The notes beneath the pieces are model-generated. The model searched no databases and was not told where the DNA came from. It was given only the letters and a program-made list of their open reading frames with translations. A stretch of DNA of 64,000 nucleotides, taken from assembly GCA_030789695.1 (NCBI GenBank), contig CM061141.1:279503871-279567870 (forward strand), read 5' to 3'. Below, piece after piece: positions 53,921 to 64,000 of the stretch. The stretch comes from Scilla litardierei (taxonomy: Eukaryota > Streptophyta > Magnoliopsida > Asparagales > Asparagaceae). The stretch's first letter is position 1, and each line of letters opens with the position of its first letter. A program made the position numbers and the translations under genes.

Positions 53921-55506
53921 TGAGCACAATTAACGATATATTTGGTTTCCCCAATCTTGGGGATGACTCCATCCGACACTACGGGTACACGCACGAGTTT
54001 AACGTCAATCAATTCTGGTTCCGCCTCACTCTGATCCATGACTATCCCCGAGGAAGGGCCAAGGCCTCCTCCATCATTCATCCCGTGTTTCGTTTGGCCC
54101 ACAGGATCATTTCATCTGTATTTTTTCCTAGGGACGAGTCCGGCACCGTGACTATCCCTGACCTTTTTATCCTTTGGGCCATGACTTTCCCTTTTGTCCG
54201 GGACGATGATGGGATTAGCTTCAGGGCCCCTACTGTCCCCATCCATGGCGGCGATTGTCTTGTTTACAAGCTACTCGAGATCAGCCGGGCCGGTAAGGGG
54301 AAGTTTTGTTGTGGGGGAATCATAACTATCATCTGCTCTTACCACCAATTTAATATTCCCATCCCCAATAATCTTCCCACTGCCGCAGGACCCTCACAGC
54401 TTGATATTGATGTCCTGCGGCACATCCACATGAGTAGACCCCACTCAGATGGCCGCTTCATCTTCAATTATGGCCACCCCCCAGCCCCTTACACCATTCT
54501 CCCCAACCCCGCTCGCATGACCATTGCTCTGGTTGGAGATTGGACCTTCCCACCTGATCCCAACTTCCTAGCGGGGTTGAACCTTCCTTTCCTTCCCGCA
54601 GACGCACGCAGACCACCGTCCCCTGCCGCCCACTTAGGCGAGCAGGATATCCCTGTGCCTGGGGGAGATTTAGGGGCTGGCCCGAGTCGTCCTGTTTCTG
54701 CTCCGGGGCCCATCACGTCTGAGCACCTCTTTGCGGCCATTTCTGGCCTTGTCTCCTGTGCCGGCATGACCACCGCCGCCGGCACCACTTCCACCTTCCC
54801 TGGCGACACCACCTCTGCCTCACGTCAGTCCACATCTTTTGGTCGCCGCCAGGTCTCTGCCCGTCTGGGTCTAGAGAGGGAGGTCGCTGCCCTTCGTGAG
54901 GTCGCCATGTCCTCTGCCTCCTCGGACCCATCACCGTCCTCTTTCCTCACTCACCCACGTTTCCTCGCACTTGAGAGGAACGTGGCCGCCATTCTTGGAC
55001 TTCTTACTCACATCCACGGACCACCTCCACCTTCCCCACCTCCACCTTCACCACCTCGGCGATCTTCTCCTCCACCCTCCCACACATCCCCGCATCCATC
55101 ACCTCCCTCACCACATTCTTCTCCTCCCTCATATATTCCCGTCCCGGTATCCACTTCACCCCTCCCGACCACTTCCATCGCACCCGCGCTACCTCCTCCC
55201 TCCTCCTCCATCACTGCATACGTGCGTCGGAGGAAATTACCGGTGCGCTCCAGATCTCTTCCACCACCACCTACCACCGTCACCACCGCATCTTCTTCCC
55301 CCATTTCTATTCCTCTCACCACCGCCTTGATCGCCTTCCTACCACCACCACCCACCTCCACCGACACTCCTCCCATTGTTCACACCACCGTCGCACCTAT
55401 TCCTCCACCTCATTCCCCACTTCTCCGCACACCCCCAGCCTCCCCCGACCACCCATCCACACCCTCTTCCGAGGAGGACGAGGACTCACCTTCTCCTGCT
55501 TTCTGA
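53646..55506 (+). pseudogene. Athila2 ORF2, main part (split by element C)
   Basis: The frame is open for about 620 codons and joins in phase to 33671-33831, so the protein was about 674 residues before element C separated it. The N-terminal half (about residues 55-330 of the whole) is a globular domain (GWLAFLNAYAVSYPALTLEF, then FRLTLIHDYPRGRAKASS) of the type usually annotated as putative plant transposon protein. A short helical region with ERNVAAILGLLTHI follows, then a long Pro/Ser/Thr-rich tail. There is no transmembrane segment or signal peptide, so it is not an obvious envelope protein although it occupies the envelope position. Its basic N-terminus suggests a nuclear role. Confidence 0.8.
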
Positions 55507-57171
55507 TTTCACCTTATTTGTTTTTGACTCCCCCTTGCATATCTCTGTATTTCACTAATCATATCATTTCGCTAGCACTGTCAGGTCTAGCTTGGGGGAC
55601 GTCTATTTTGGTGTGATGTCGTGTTTTGTTGTTTTTCTCATCTTTGTGTGTGTGCTTGTTTTTCACTTTTTGAGTGTCGTGTCATGTGATTTTATTTTTA
55701 TTTTTACTTTTACTTTCGTGTCGTTTGATTTTGCTTTTGATCTTTCTTTCTTTTCAGTTTCATCTCTGTGTTTTCCTCGTTTTCATTTCTTTTTGTGTCG
55801 GTGCAAATTCCCCGCCCCCCATCTTCATTGCCCTCCCGTACTCACTCATATTGCATTGGGGGCAATGCAAACTTCATCTTGGGGGAGTCGCACTGTGTGT
55901 GTCGTTTGAGTCCTTCTTTTTCATTTTTTGTGTCGTTTTCATCGTGTTTTTTATTTTTTCTTTTTTTTCTCTCTTCTCTTCTTTTTAGCTCTTTCTCCTA
56001 GAGATGAATCCTATGATGAATCGCCACAAAATCACACACACCTAGCATTGCATCGATAATCACGCTCACTAACCCTAGGATTTCGAGACCTCTTGCATTT
56101 CACGCATCGTGGGTCCACTTAGCTTTTTGTGAGTTGTGCGTCGTGCCTATCTATTTGGTGTGCTTCTACTTTGTGATTTTATTTTATATACCTGTCCAGG
56201 AATGACCCCTAGATTATCATGCTTCGATTTGAATATGCGGTATTTGTTTCTACTATATGCATGCTATATTTATATCGTATATTTCAATTCGCATGCGTCG
56301 GGATTCCACAATTAAGGACTATGATAACCCATTTAGCCCATGCTCTATTTAGCGAGAATAGTTTCTTTTGCCCGAGTGTTTAGATTTCGACTTCTTTTTT
56401 GTTTTACTTGGTCCAAATCCCCTCGTCGTGTATCGTTCTCCCACTTGGGAGAGTGCACATGTGTATAGCCAAAAACCCAAAAATCCAAAAAAAGAAAAAA
56501 AGAAAAGAAAAACCCAAAAAGAGAAGAAAAGAAAAATTTTGTATAGCCGAAAAGCCAAAAAAATACAAATACCCAAAACCCAAAAAAAATTCCAGTGTGA
56601 ATATTTTCCTACTTGCCGAGAATAAAGGGAAGGCGAGAATTTGCACCGAGTGTCCTACTCCACATCATCTCAACCCCCATCGTTTTCGAAAAAACATGGC
56701 TTAGGAACTCTTTAGCTATTATCTAGGCTTTGGTGCGGTGACTTCCTTAACCCTAGTTGTGGAGTCCCTGACGCATGATATGTTTCGATTCTCTCTATTC
56801 TCATGCATGCTTGAACTATATATTCACCGCTTAATTCAATTCGAATCGATATTTGGGTCATATCTTGGATTTATGTATATCGAGCTTTATTGCACAATGT
56901 AGATATTGACACAGTTAGCTAGCACACGACCGCACTCACTCGCGCTTCACCGCGTGGGCCCACGACACTTATTTGGACTCGTTTTCCTAGGTTTAGTGGT
57001 GTGATTTGACGTTTGCTTGCTTGGTGTGTCGTTTTTGATTTTTGTTGGCTCTGACGGACGATCTAGGATATGGAGTTTTCTTTTTCTTTCTTCCTCTCTA
57101 TTTTCTCCCTCCGAGCTCCTACTCTCACTCCTCTTCCTCGAGGACGAGGAAGAGTTCAGCTTGGGGGATTT
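55507..57171 (+). other. Athila2 3' noncoding region with hairpin and purine-tract modules
   Basis: No gene seen. It holds AGCTTGGGGGAC at 55589, a perfect stem TTGCATTG-GGGG-CAATGCAA (55851-55870) followed by ATCTTGGGGGAG, T-rich and A-rich stretches (55900-56000, 56460-56600), and the terminal stem CTCTTCCTCG-AGGA-CGAGGAAGAG (57131-57154). AGCTTGGGGGA (57158-57168) stands just before the 3' LTR and should be the polypurine tract. Confidence 0.75.
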
Positions 57172-58753
57172 TGACGTGCGTTTATATTTCTTATATTCAC
57201 GCACGTTTTCTTTTGTGTTTCTCCGTGTTTTCCACCGTCGTTTATTCGTTTTCTCGTATTTTCTCATTTTCTTTCACTTTTCTTTGTTTATCCATGTTTG
57301 CAGGAGACTGACCGTGTAGGGGACGTTTAACGACGATATCTCAAGTCCCCGGAGCAACGGGAGGAGTCACGCGTGATCCAGGGGGTCAAACGCCAAAGAA
57401 TACATCTTTCAGCCCCTCACCCGGTCGGTTGGTCATCTCCAACCGATCGGGTGATGCACGCGTGCACCACCCGGTCTCAGCCGGAGCTCATATGGAAGTC
57501 ACCCGACCGGTTCACAGACCGGTTCAGCGGGGGCCTGTTCTCTGTTTTTTCGAGCAGAATTCCAACCGATCGGGTGACTCTCACCCGATCGGTTCATCTG
57601 TAGCTGATGATGAGAAGCTGAAGGCACGGGCACCCAACCGATCACTTCACCCGATGGCGCCAAGATCCAACCGGTCACTCCAAGAACTCACCCGACCGGT
57701 TCACATGACCGGGTGAAAGCTCGCCGTTTTCTGTTCATTATCTGTAACGGCTCACCCGATCGGTTGACTTGTCAACCGATCAGGTGATGCGAGAGTCTAT
57801 AAATAGAACCCCTAGGGTTCCAGAAACGGGGGAGCCTGCTAGTTTTTACTGTTTTCTCCCATTGTGACGGCTGTAATTTCTGTTCTTTTGTAAGTTTTCG
57901 GATCTTTCTCAAATTTTAGTATTGTCTTAATTACTCTATTACTTCCGCATTCCAATCGTCCGATTATGATTCCAACGGTTAATTTTCATTTAGATCGCTT
58001 TTCAATGAATTTTTGTGAGTAGTACCCAAATCTGGGATTTTGGTGGAAACCCCTTCGGGGGCTCTTTCCGATGCATCCATAGGATTGGGAAATCGATAGG
58101 GATTAGGAATCTAACGGTTACGCGGGGTGTTTCATTGTCATCGGCGGGAAAAAGACCGCCTTTGACCGTTGGGCCAAGGGGGAATAAACTTGGCGGTTGA
58201 CTCCCTAACCGTTGCTCACGCCCATAGCGTAGACGTCGAATCCTAGCACGCGGGAGCGGCAGGATGAGACATTGGGAGATATCGTTGCAAGCTTAGTGCT
58301 CCCGGGATCGATCAGTGTTAATGGACACGGGAGTGCCCACTAATCGAATCCGGGAAGTCCGGTGTATCATCCTGGGCACCGACCGGAATATCGGGCGCAT
58401 GGGATGCCGGTACCACTTTCAGAGGCAACGTCTCACCATTAGACCCTAATTCCGATCGCTATCCATACCCGTAGGCCGTATCGGCGAGAGTCGCTCGTCG
58501 GAGTGGAAACCAAAGTCCCGGGTTTATTTTCTTATTGTTCATACCCTTTATTCCTTTCCGTGACAACCATCTACCGATTCGGGCTAGCTCGCCCCCGGGG
58601 TGATTTTGGTCCTACTTGACTCAAGCACAACCTCGCCTCCCTGTGTTCGACCCCCAAGCCACACTACAACACCGTGCGCTTGCGGTTACAAATTTCTAAA
58701 CCCCCACGCGGGTCCCCCTGCCATTTGCGGATAGCAAGCCGGGGCACACGTCA
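57172..58753 (+). repeat. 3' LTR of Athila2
   Basis: 1582 bp, TGACGTGCG to CACACGTCA, about 2% different from the 5' LTR by eye. The 17-bp palindrome before TATAAATA has one or two changes here. TTGAC at 58754-58758 is the target repeat. Confidence 0.95.
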
Positions 58754-58758
58754 TTGAC

Positions 58759-60392
58759 ACATTCGATGCTCCAGCTTTTTGGCACCGTATTTCAGGGCTA
58801 GATCACTGCCGCCCTAGCCGGGCGAAGGCATCATGCATCATGAATCCCTGCCTTTGTTACGCACAGAGATACTTAGCCACTACTATCTTTTACAGGTCTG
58901 AGGTCGGTACCATGTCCCTACCAGAGCTTACCCACTTTATGGGCATGACCCGACCGCTGCGCTTTCACCCAGACAGCTCCCTTCGCCCCTGCATGCTTTC
59001 TGACGCAGCCAACTGGTTGTGTCATCGCCTTCTGTAGGCTGCCACTACCCACTTCTTCACGGACATCTGCTGCGGTGGATTCTTTAACATTTTTGCCCGA
59101 ATGCTTGATATCCACATTCCCAATGACCTAGCGACCCCTGTTGGACCCACTCTCCTGACTCTTGGTGTCCTAGAGCATATGCATATCATCAGACCTTATG
59201 GGGATCATCACTGGACATATCTTGTCGGCACCCACCACATGCCTCACATGGTCCTTCCCGCCGCTTACCATACACACATTGCACATGTCCAGCTGAGCTG
59301 GATGATTGCTAGGGTCGACCCACTTCCAGCCCTCCACGTACTCGAGCCCCCAGGAGCACCCGTCGAGGCAGTCGTCGATGACCTGGTTCCACGCTCTGCT
59401 GAGTATGAGGAGCATGGCCTTGTAGCCCTAGTGGCTGCACTTCCAGCTCCGCCTTTATATCCATCTCGCTCAGGAGGCACGTCTTCTTCCACCCATGTTT
59501 CTTCCACCTCTACCACCATATATACCTCGGGGACTGTCACCACCTCTTGCCCCGAGGCCACTGTTGTTGTCTCTTCAGTCTCCGTGCCTAAGGGCACCGA
59601 TATTATCTCTGCTCCAGAGCCCACTGCTCTGGATTTCCCTGACCACGATCCAGCCCCCACCCTTCCACCGCTTAGTGACCTCATAGCTTCACTTCCGATC
59701 TCTTTAGGTCCCCACATTACCCTCTCCGGCACCACTTCGTCACCATCAGCGGCCATCTTTACAGAGAGCATCTCGACGTCTGTCCACACTTCTGTGTCGA
59801 CGACCGCTCTTTCTTCAGCCGCTTCTGAGATCCCTTCGAGCTCCCCTCTCTGACTTTCTACCATAGGCACCGTGCATCAGCTGTACGTGATCGCTTTACG
59901 AGAGTGGTGACTCACTGTCAAGTACCCCGCCCTCCACTCGACTCCCTTTCCACAGACGGTCGTCTGACAGGGTTGGAGGAGTCGACTTCTCGCATTCGAC
60001 GTGATTTCGACACTGTTGTACACTCGACGATGACACATCACGATAGAGTCGAGGCGGACCTGGCATCCATCATTGACCTACTTCGGACCCGTGGCCCACC
60101 ACCAGTGATCCTAGCACACGCCCCACCACCCCGGCCAGCCATTGTGACTACCCTCGCACCACTCAGTGCTCCACATTCCCAGGCTACTGCAGAGCCTACT
60201 TCTTCCACATCTGAGTCGGTCGTCACAGTAGATCCCATGTCTGCCCTAGTGCTATTTTCAGATGCGCCTCACACTACCACCACTGATCTCCCCACTGACC
60301 CACCAATTGAGCCCCTGCCAGATCCTCCCACATTTCATGGTTCACAGCAGAGGGACCCATCACCACCCCCAGAGGGTGGTGCCTCTGCTTGA
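58759..60392 (+). pseudogene. Athila3 ORF2, 3' part (decayed)
   Basis: Continues in frame from the TTGAC target repeat (TFDAPAFWHRIS, then RSEVGTMSLPELTHFMGM). A TAG at 59035-59037 replaces Gln. The frame resumes to 59853 with a Ser/Thr/Pro-rich tail, then shifts. 59904-60392 holds the helical part (RLTGLEESTSRIRRDFD ... ASIIDLLRT) and a Pro-rich end. Domain order matches Athila2 ORF2. Confidence 0.7.
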
Positions 60393-62109
60393 TGTCGTCC
60401 CTACCCGTTTTTACCTCACTCATATTTTATTGTGCCCATCTGTCTGTTCGAGGACCTGATATTAGATATCTTGGGGGAGGACCCACGCATGCATCATTTT
60501 TCTTCATCATCGCTTCATGTCATGTTTTTACTTTATTTTTGCACAGTTTTTATTTTATATTCCCCCACCCACCCATCCCATTTAGCATCATCACCCGCCT
60601 ACTAGCGTTTTCTTAGCAATGAGGACACTGCTAGGTTTAGCTTGGGGGATGAGCGCTACCGCTTTATTTTTCATTTTTTTTACATTTTTCCACCCGATTT
60701 CAGTTTTTTATTTTACTTTTCCACCACTTTTCCATTTTCTTATCTTTTTTATCATTCTGCACCACATTTTCTGTTTTTTACCATGCATGCATCTCTTTTT
60801 CTTCATTTTCCTATTTTCTCCGCCTTTCTTCTTTTTTATGCTAAGGATGTTTTGCATGATGATACCTCTCGTAGCCTTAGTAGTTATTCACGATGCTTAC
60901 TATATGTTGACATGCTATTAGGTTAGTTTTAGTTTTACTTTCTATATGTGTGCATATTCTTTTGTCGATCTATCTGATTTAATGCTTAAACTGAATTGAA
61001 AATCAAATGCATGAATTAGTTTCTAGTATGCGCTATGTTGGGTAATGCACCTAGGTTCACGCATCACTAGAACACTTGGAGCATCTGCTTTATATCTTAT
61101 TCACTTCTGTTTGCATGCCTGATGTCATTATGCCTATTACTACATGCTTTTTCAGTGTTCGTCTAGATGAATGAAAATATTCATGCTAGTTATGAGTTTA
61201 GTTAGGGTATTATCTTATTAAACCGTTGTGCACCTCTTATGAGTGAACCGAGAGATCCATTATTTTCCTTCTCCACATATCTACATAGTTCTCTATATAT
61301 CTGTTGGTTACACCCCCACAACTATCCTTACCGCATCTTACTTCCCAAACCCAAAAGGAAAAAGTATAGCTTCTAAAGGAAAAGAAAAAAGGGGAAAAAA
61401 TGTGTATATATATATGTGTGTGAAAAAGAAAGGAAAAAGAATGAAAAAAAGAAAAAAAAATTGTTTTGTATCCTTTCATTAGAAGTTATCACATATATTG
61501 GGAAAAAGACAAAAAATTCCATTTCTGATTCCTAGATGTGATGCCTCAAGCGAAGCTTGGGGGGTGAACCAACTAATCACATGAGTGAGCGTGACATTAG
61601 AGTGGAGACGGTGCATAACGGGGAGATTTGATAATACTTAAACTTTACGAAACACTTTAGTTTTTGGAGATTTTTCATGAATCGAAATGAATAATTGAAT
61701 AGCATGATTCTTTCTATTCTCTATTGCATGTTGTGTGATTTCTATATGCTCTATGTGTATCTGTGATTGAAAAGTGCATTGTCAACTCCTTTTATACTAG
61801 ACTCTATGGACTGCATGAGATTGATATGAATTGATAGCATTATATCAGTAGATCCCTATCTTTTGTCTGTATTGCATGCTAGACATATGATCTGTAAAGC
61901 TTGAAAGTACCATTAGCATATATTTTTACTATTCAGAGCATCGTGATATACTGCTTAGGCCTGAGATCTGACCGAACATCTTTAGCACCCTCCACCCACT
62001 TCCATTCCCTTCTCTTCTTATTTTTGTTTCTTTTTTCTTTTTTCCTCCTCCCGGCGTACCTAGTGTTCGTCTTCCTCGAGGACGAGTAAGAGGTAAGCAT
62101 GGGGAATTT
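60393..62109 (+). other. Athila3 3' noncoding region with hairpin and purine tracts
   Basis: No gene seen. TAGCAATG-AGGA-CACTGCTA (60614-60633, one mismatch) precedes AGCTTGGGGGAT (60639). Other tracts are at 60470 and 61553. T-rich (60655-60840) and A-rich (61370-61460) stretches follow. The terminal hairpin CTTCCTCG-AGGA-CGAGTAAG (62071-62090) and AGAGGTAAGCATGGGGA precede the 3' LTR. It is close to the Athila1 region 9466-11452. Confidence 0.72.
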
Positions 62110-63772
62110 TGATGTGTCCATATTTTACTCCTTTTTCATAGCATCATGACATCGCATTCCATGCTGTTTTCGCATCCAAATCCCATATTTCTCTACGATA
62201 TCGCATTGCTGACCTTATATTCGAGTTTCGTAGTACTTTATGAGTTTTCTGGGATTTTGGAGCGATTCGGGACCCGATCTGGGTATGGACACATCTGACA
62301 CGCCCGTGAGCTCATTGGCAAAGCTCTACAGGAGTTCACCATGTTTTCGGAGCCATGGGAGGAGTGGAGAAGAGAGTAGGAGGAAAGGAGAAGCTTCAGA
62401 TGATGCATGAGAAAGTTTCCCAGATGACTCGACCGATCAGAGCAGCTGCTCGGTCAAGCAGATGCAAAGAGGAACAGCAGAGAAGATATGTAGCCTGCTC
62501 GGACCGAGCACTCATAGTGCTCGGTCGAGCAGCCTTTCATTTCGAAGCCCGACTAATCCTTGCATGGCCCGAGCAGCTTCTTCAGCGACCGAGTCAGCTA
62601 TCTGTTCGGACCGAGCAGAGCTGACTCGGCCCGTGCAGAAAGAGTAAAGATTTTGGAGGATCATTGTTTCGTGTCGTGTTCGGTCGAGCAGTACAGCTGC
62701 TCGGCCCAAGCAATTGACCGAGCAACACACTGCTCGACCGAGTCGACCACTCGGTCGACGATGCTGAAGGCCATTTTTGGAGGGATTTTTGGGAGCGGCT
62801 GTTGCGCGATTTTTGGGGAGTAAAGTCTAGGAGCAGTGACGTCATTTGGGAGTGAATTCATTCCTAGATTTGGAATTAATTTTGCAGAGGAGATTAGGGA
62901 TAGAAAATACGTGTTAGATCTAGAACGATTTCTTAAAGATTATTGGATTATTATTTTGGTGTTCTATTGCAATTGCGTATTAGAATCTTTGATTCTTCTT
63001 TGGATCTATTGCCCGTTATTTTCTCTTCACTTCTCGTTGTAACTTTCTCAACCTATTTTCTATAATTTGTCATGATGTTTTCTCTTTTAAAAATTGTATT
63101 TTTATTCGTCAATAACGTCATTAGTGTGTAGACCTTTTAGGGTTAATGGGTTAGCCCTAAGATCCCAGGGAGAAGACGTAGATCTGGATCCCTATGTTGA
63201 ATTAGGAATTTTGGGGAGTATTTCGGTCGATCCTACAATCCCTAGGATAACCCGTACTGAGATCATGCCCACGGTCTGTGAAATTGATGTGCTTAAGGGG
63301 TATCTTAAGATTCGAATAGGGAAATCGGTGGATCCAACCAAGGCTCGTGACCATGCCCGGCTCGTGACTTGAGGGGATCCCCCGACGAACTATATCACTA
63401 CGTTGACGAATACCGCTATTGCGTCAACAAGAGCCACCGAAATACCTAATGCAACATAAGAATTCTCACCCAACGTCGATCCCCAACAATCTTAGCGGTG
63501 ATCCCTAACACCCTAGTCCTTTTTATTATTAAAATAACAACAACACAACAACAAATTCTCTCAACCCAATAGCTATCTCACTTCGAGATACAGAAGTAAA
63601 TTGAGAACCCAAGTACAATGTCACCGTCCCTGTGGGATTTGATATCTATTATACTACATTTTGACACCGTCCGCTTGGGGATAGAGCCCGAAATTGACAC
63701 CTAGGGGCCATACCACGCCTGGCGATCATGACACCGCAAGGTGGAATCTAGGTGTAGGTTTCGGGTGCGTCA
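62110..63772 (+). repeat. 3' LTR of Athila3
   Basis: Starts TGATGTGTCC after the purine tract. CTCGGTCGAG-type palindromes fill 62425-62760, including ACCGAGCACT-cat-AGTGCTCGGT. The end is placed at GGGTGCGTCA (63772), which mirrors the start; the partner LTR is not in the window, so the end is not verified. No clear TATA box. Confidence 0.7.
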
Positions 63773-64000
63773 ATTATTCACACAGTTTGAAGGATCCTAT
63801 TTGTATTTTATGGATTCTATTGCTGAAATTGTAAAACAAATATTTTTATTGATGGCTCGATTGAGACTGGGAAGGATTTGCTAGGGTGCCCAGATTGAAG
63901 GCTGAGGATCTTCTGGTACGGGATACTTGGCAGCACAGTGAGTAGACTTTAAAATGGAATTTTTTTTGGAGAAATTAGATAGATTTATTTAATTTTAATA
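63773..64000. other. Unassigned flank
   Basis: 228 bp of AT-rich sequence after the Athila3 LTR. I see no ORF, repeat or motif that identifies it. It could be the target of Athila3 or part of another element. Confidence 0.5.

Larger units (their letters stand above)
27285..58753 (+). mobile_element. Athila2: complete Athila-type element, interrupted by Tekay C
   Basis: Two 1582-bp LTRs with TGACGT...ACGTCA ends, a tRNA-Asp-type primer site, pol, ORF2, and a terminal purine tract. TTGAC at 27280-27284 and 58754-58758 is a perfect 5-bp target duplication, so both ends belong to one insertion. No Gag zinc knuckle or protease is recognisable; a 204-codon ORF lies in their place. By-eye LTR divergence is about 2%. 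ORF2 was intact before element C split it. Confidence 0.95.
23670..63772 (+). mobile_element. Athila3: degenerate Athila-type element, host of the nested stack
   Basis: Visible parts: C-terminal Gag and protease remnant (23670-24866), a spacer ORF, a pre-ORF2 region with CTCGGTCGAG palindromes, ORF2 split by Athila2 (26480-27284 and 58759-60392), a 3' noncoding region and a 3' LTR (62110-63772). No RT, RNase H or integrase is present between protease and ORF2. The 5' LTR and Gag start lie left of Athila1 and are not seen. The assignment of both halves to one element rests on the TTGAC target repeat of Athila2 and on ORF2 continuing in frame across it. Confidence 0.8.

Overview
The window is plant heterochromatin-type DNA made almost entirely of nested LTR retrotransposons. 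I found no host protein-coding gene, tRNA, rRNA or CRISPR array. A plant (probably eudicot) nuclear genome is indicated by Tekay/Del-type chromoviruses (Gag, Pol and a C-terminal chromodomain, LTRs of 2.6-2.8 kb) and Athila-type elements (tRNA-Asp primer site, an extra ORF after pol, AGCTTGGGGGA tracts). The species cannot be named from this sequence.

Layout: (1) 1-5761, Tekay element A (+), with a 5' LTR cut by the window edge, gag, and pol cut by a gap. (2) 5762-6261, exactly 500 N. (3) 6262-23669, Athila1, a non-autonomous element with one 534-codon ORF; its 3' LTR is split by the complete Tekay element B (12111-22086, minus strand). (4) 23670-63772, Athila3, the host of the rest: a Gag-protease remnant, no reverse transcriptase, a decayed ORF2 and a 3' LTR. 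Its ORF2 is split by the complete Athila2 (27285-58753, target duplication TTGAC). Athila2 carries pol and an ORF2 that is split by Tekay element C (34107-53645). The 3' LTR of C is in turn split by element D (44468-53542, target duplication TTAAA), which has C-type LTRs but no coding capacity (a LARD). The order of insertion is therefore Athila3, then Athila2, then C, then D. By-eye LTR divergence agrees: about 2% for Athila2, 1.4% for C and 0.3-0.4% for D. (5) 63773-64000, unassigned flank.

The most interesting signals are not extra genes. In the Tekay elements, gag and pol are joined in frame by a phase-1 intron conserved at the same position in A, B and C, so unspliced RNA would give Gag and spliced RNA Gag-Pol. 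A second, 71-72 bp intron lies in integrase. Their LTRs carry a 35-codon acidic ORF conserved at the protein level across two diverged families, and a chain of hairpins whose stems covary around fixed loops. The Athila1 LTR has five hairpins with different stems and one shared loop. Athila2 has an internal promoter-like module in front of ORF2 that copies the architecture of its LTR promoter. A 275-bp direct repeat abuts both ends of element C exactly where a 5-bp target duplication is expected.

Most pol and gag frames are broken by CAG to TAG or CGN to TGA changes, as expected of methylated, silenced copies. Divergence values are by-eye estimates.
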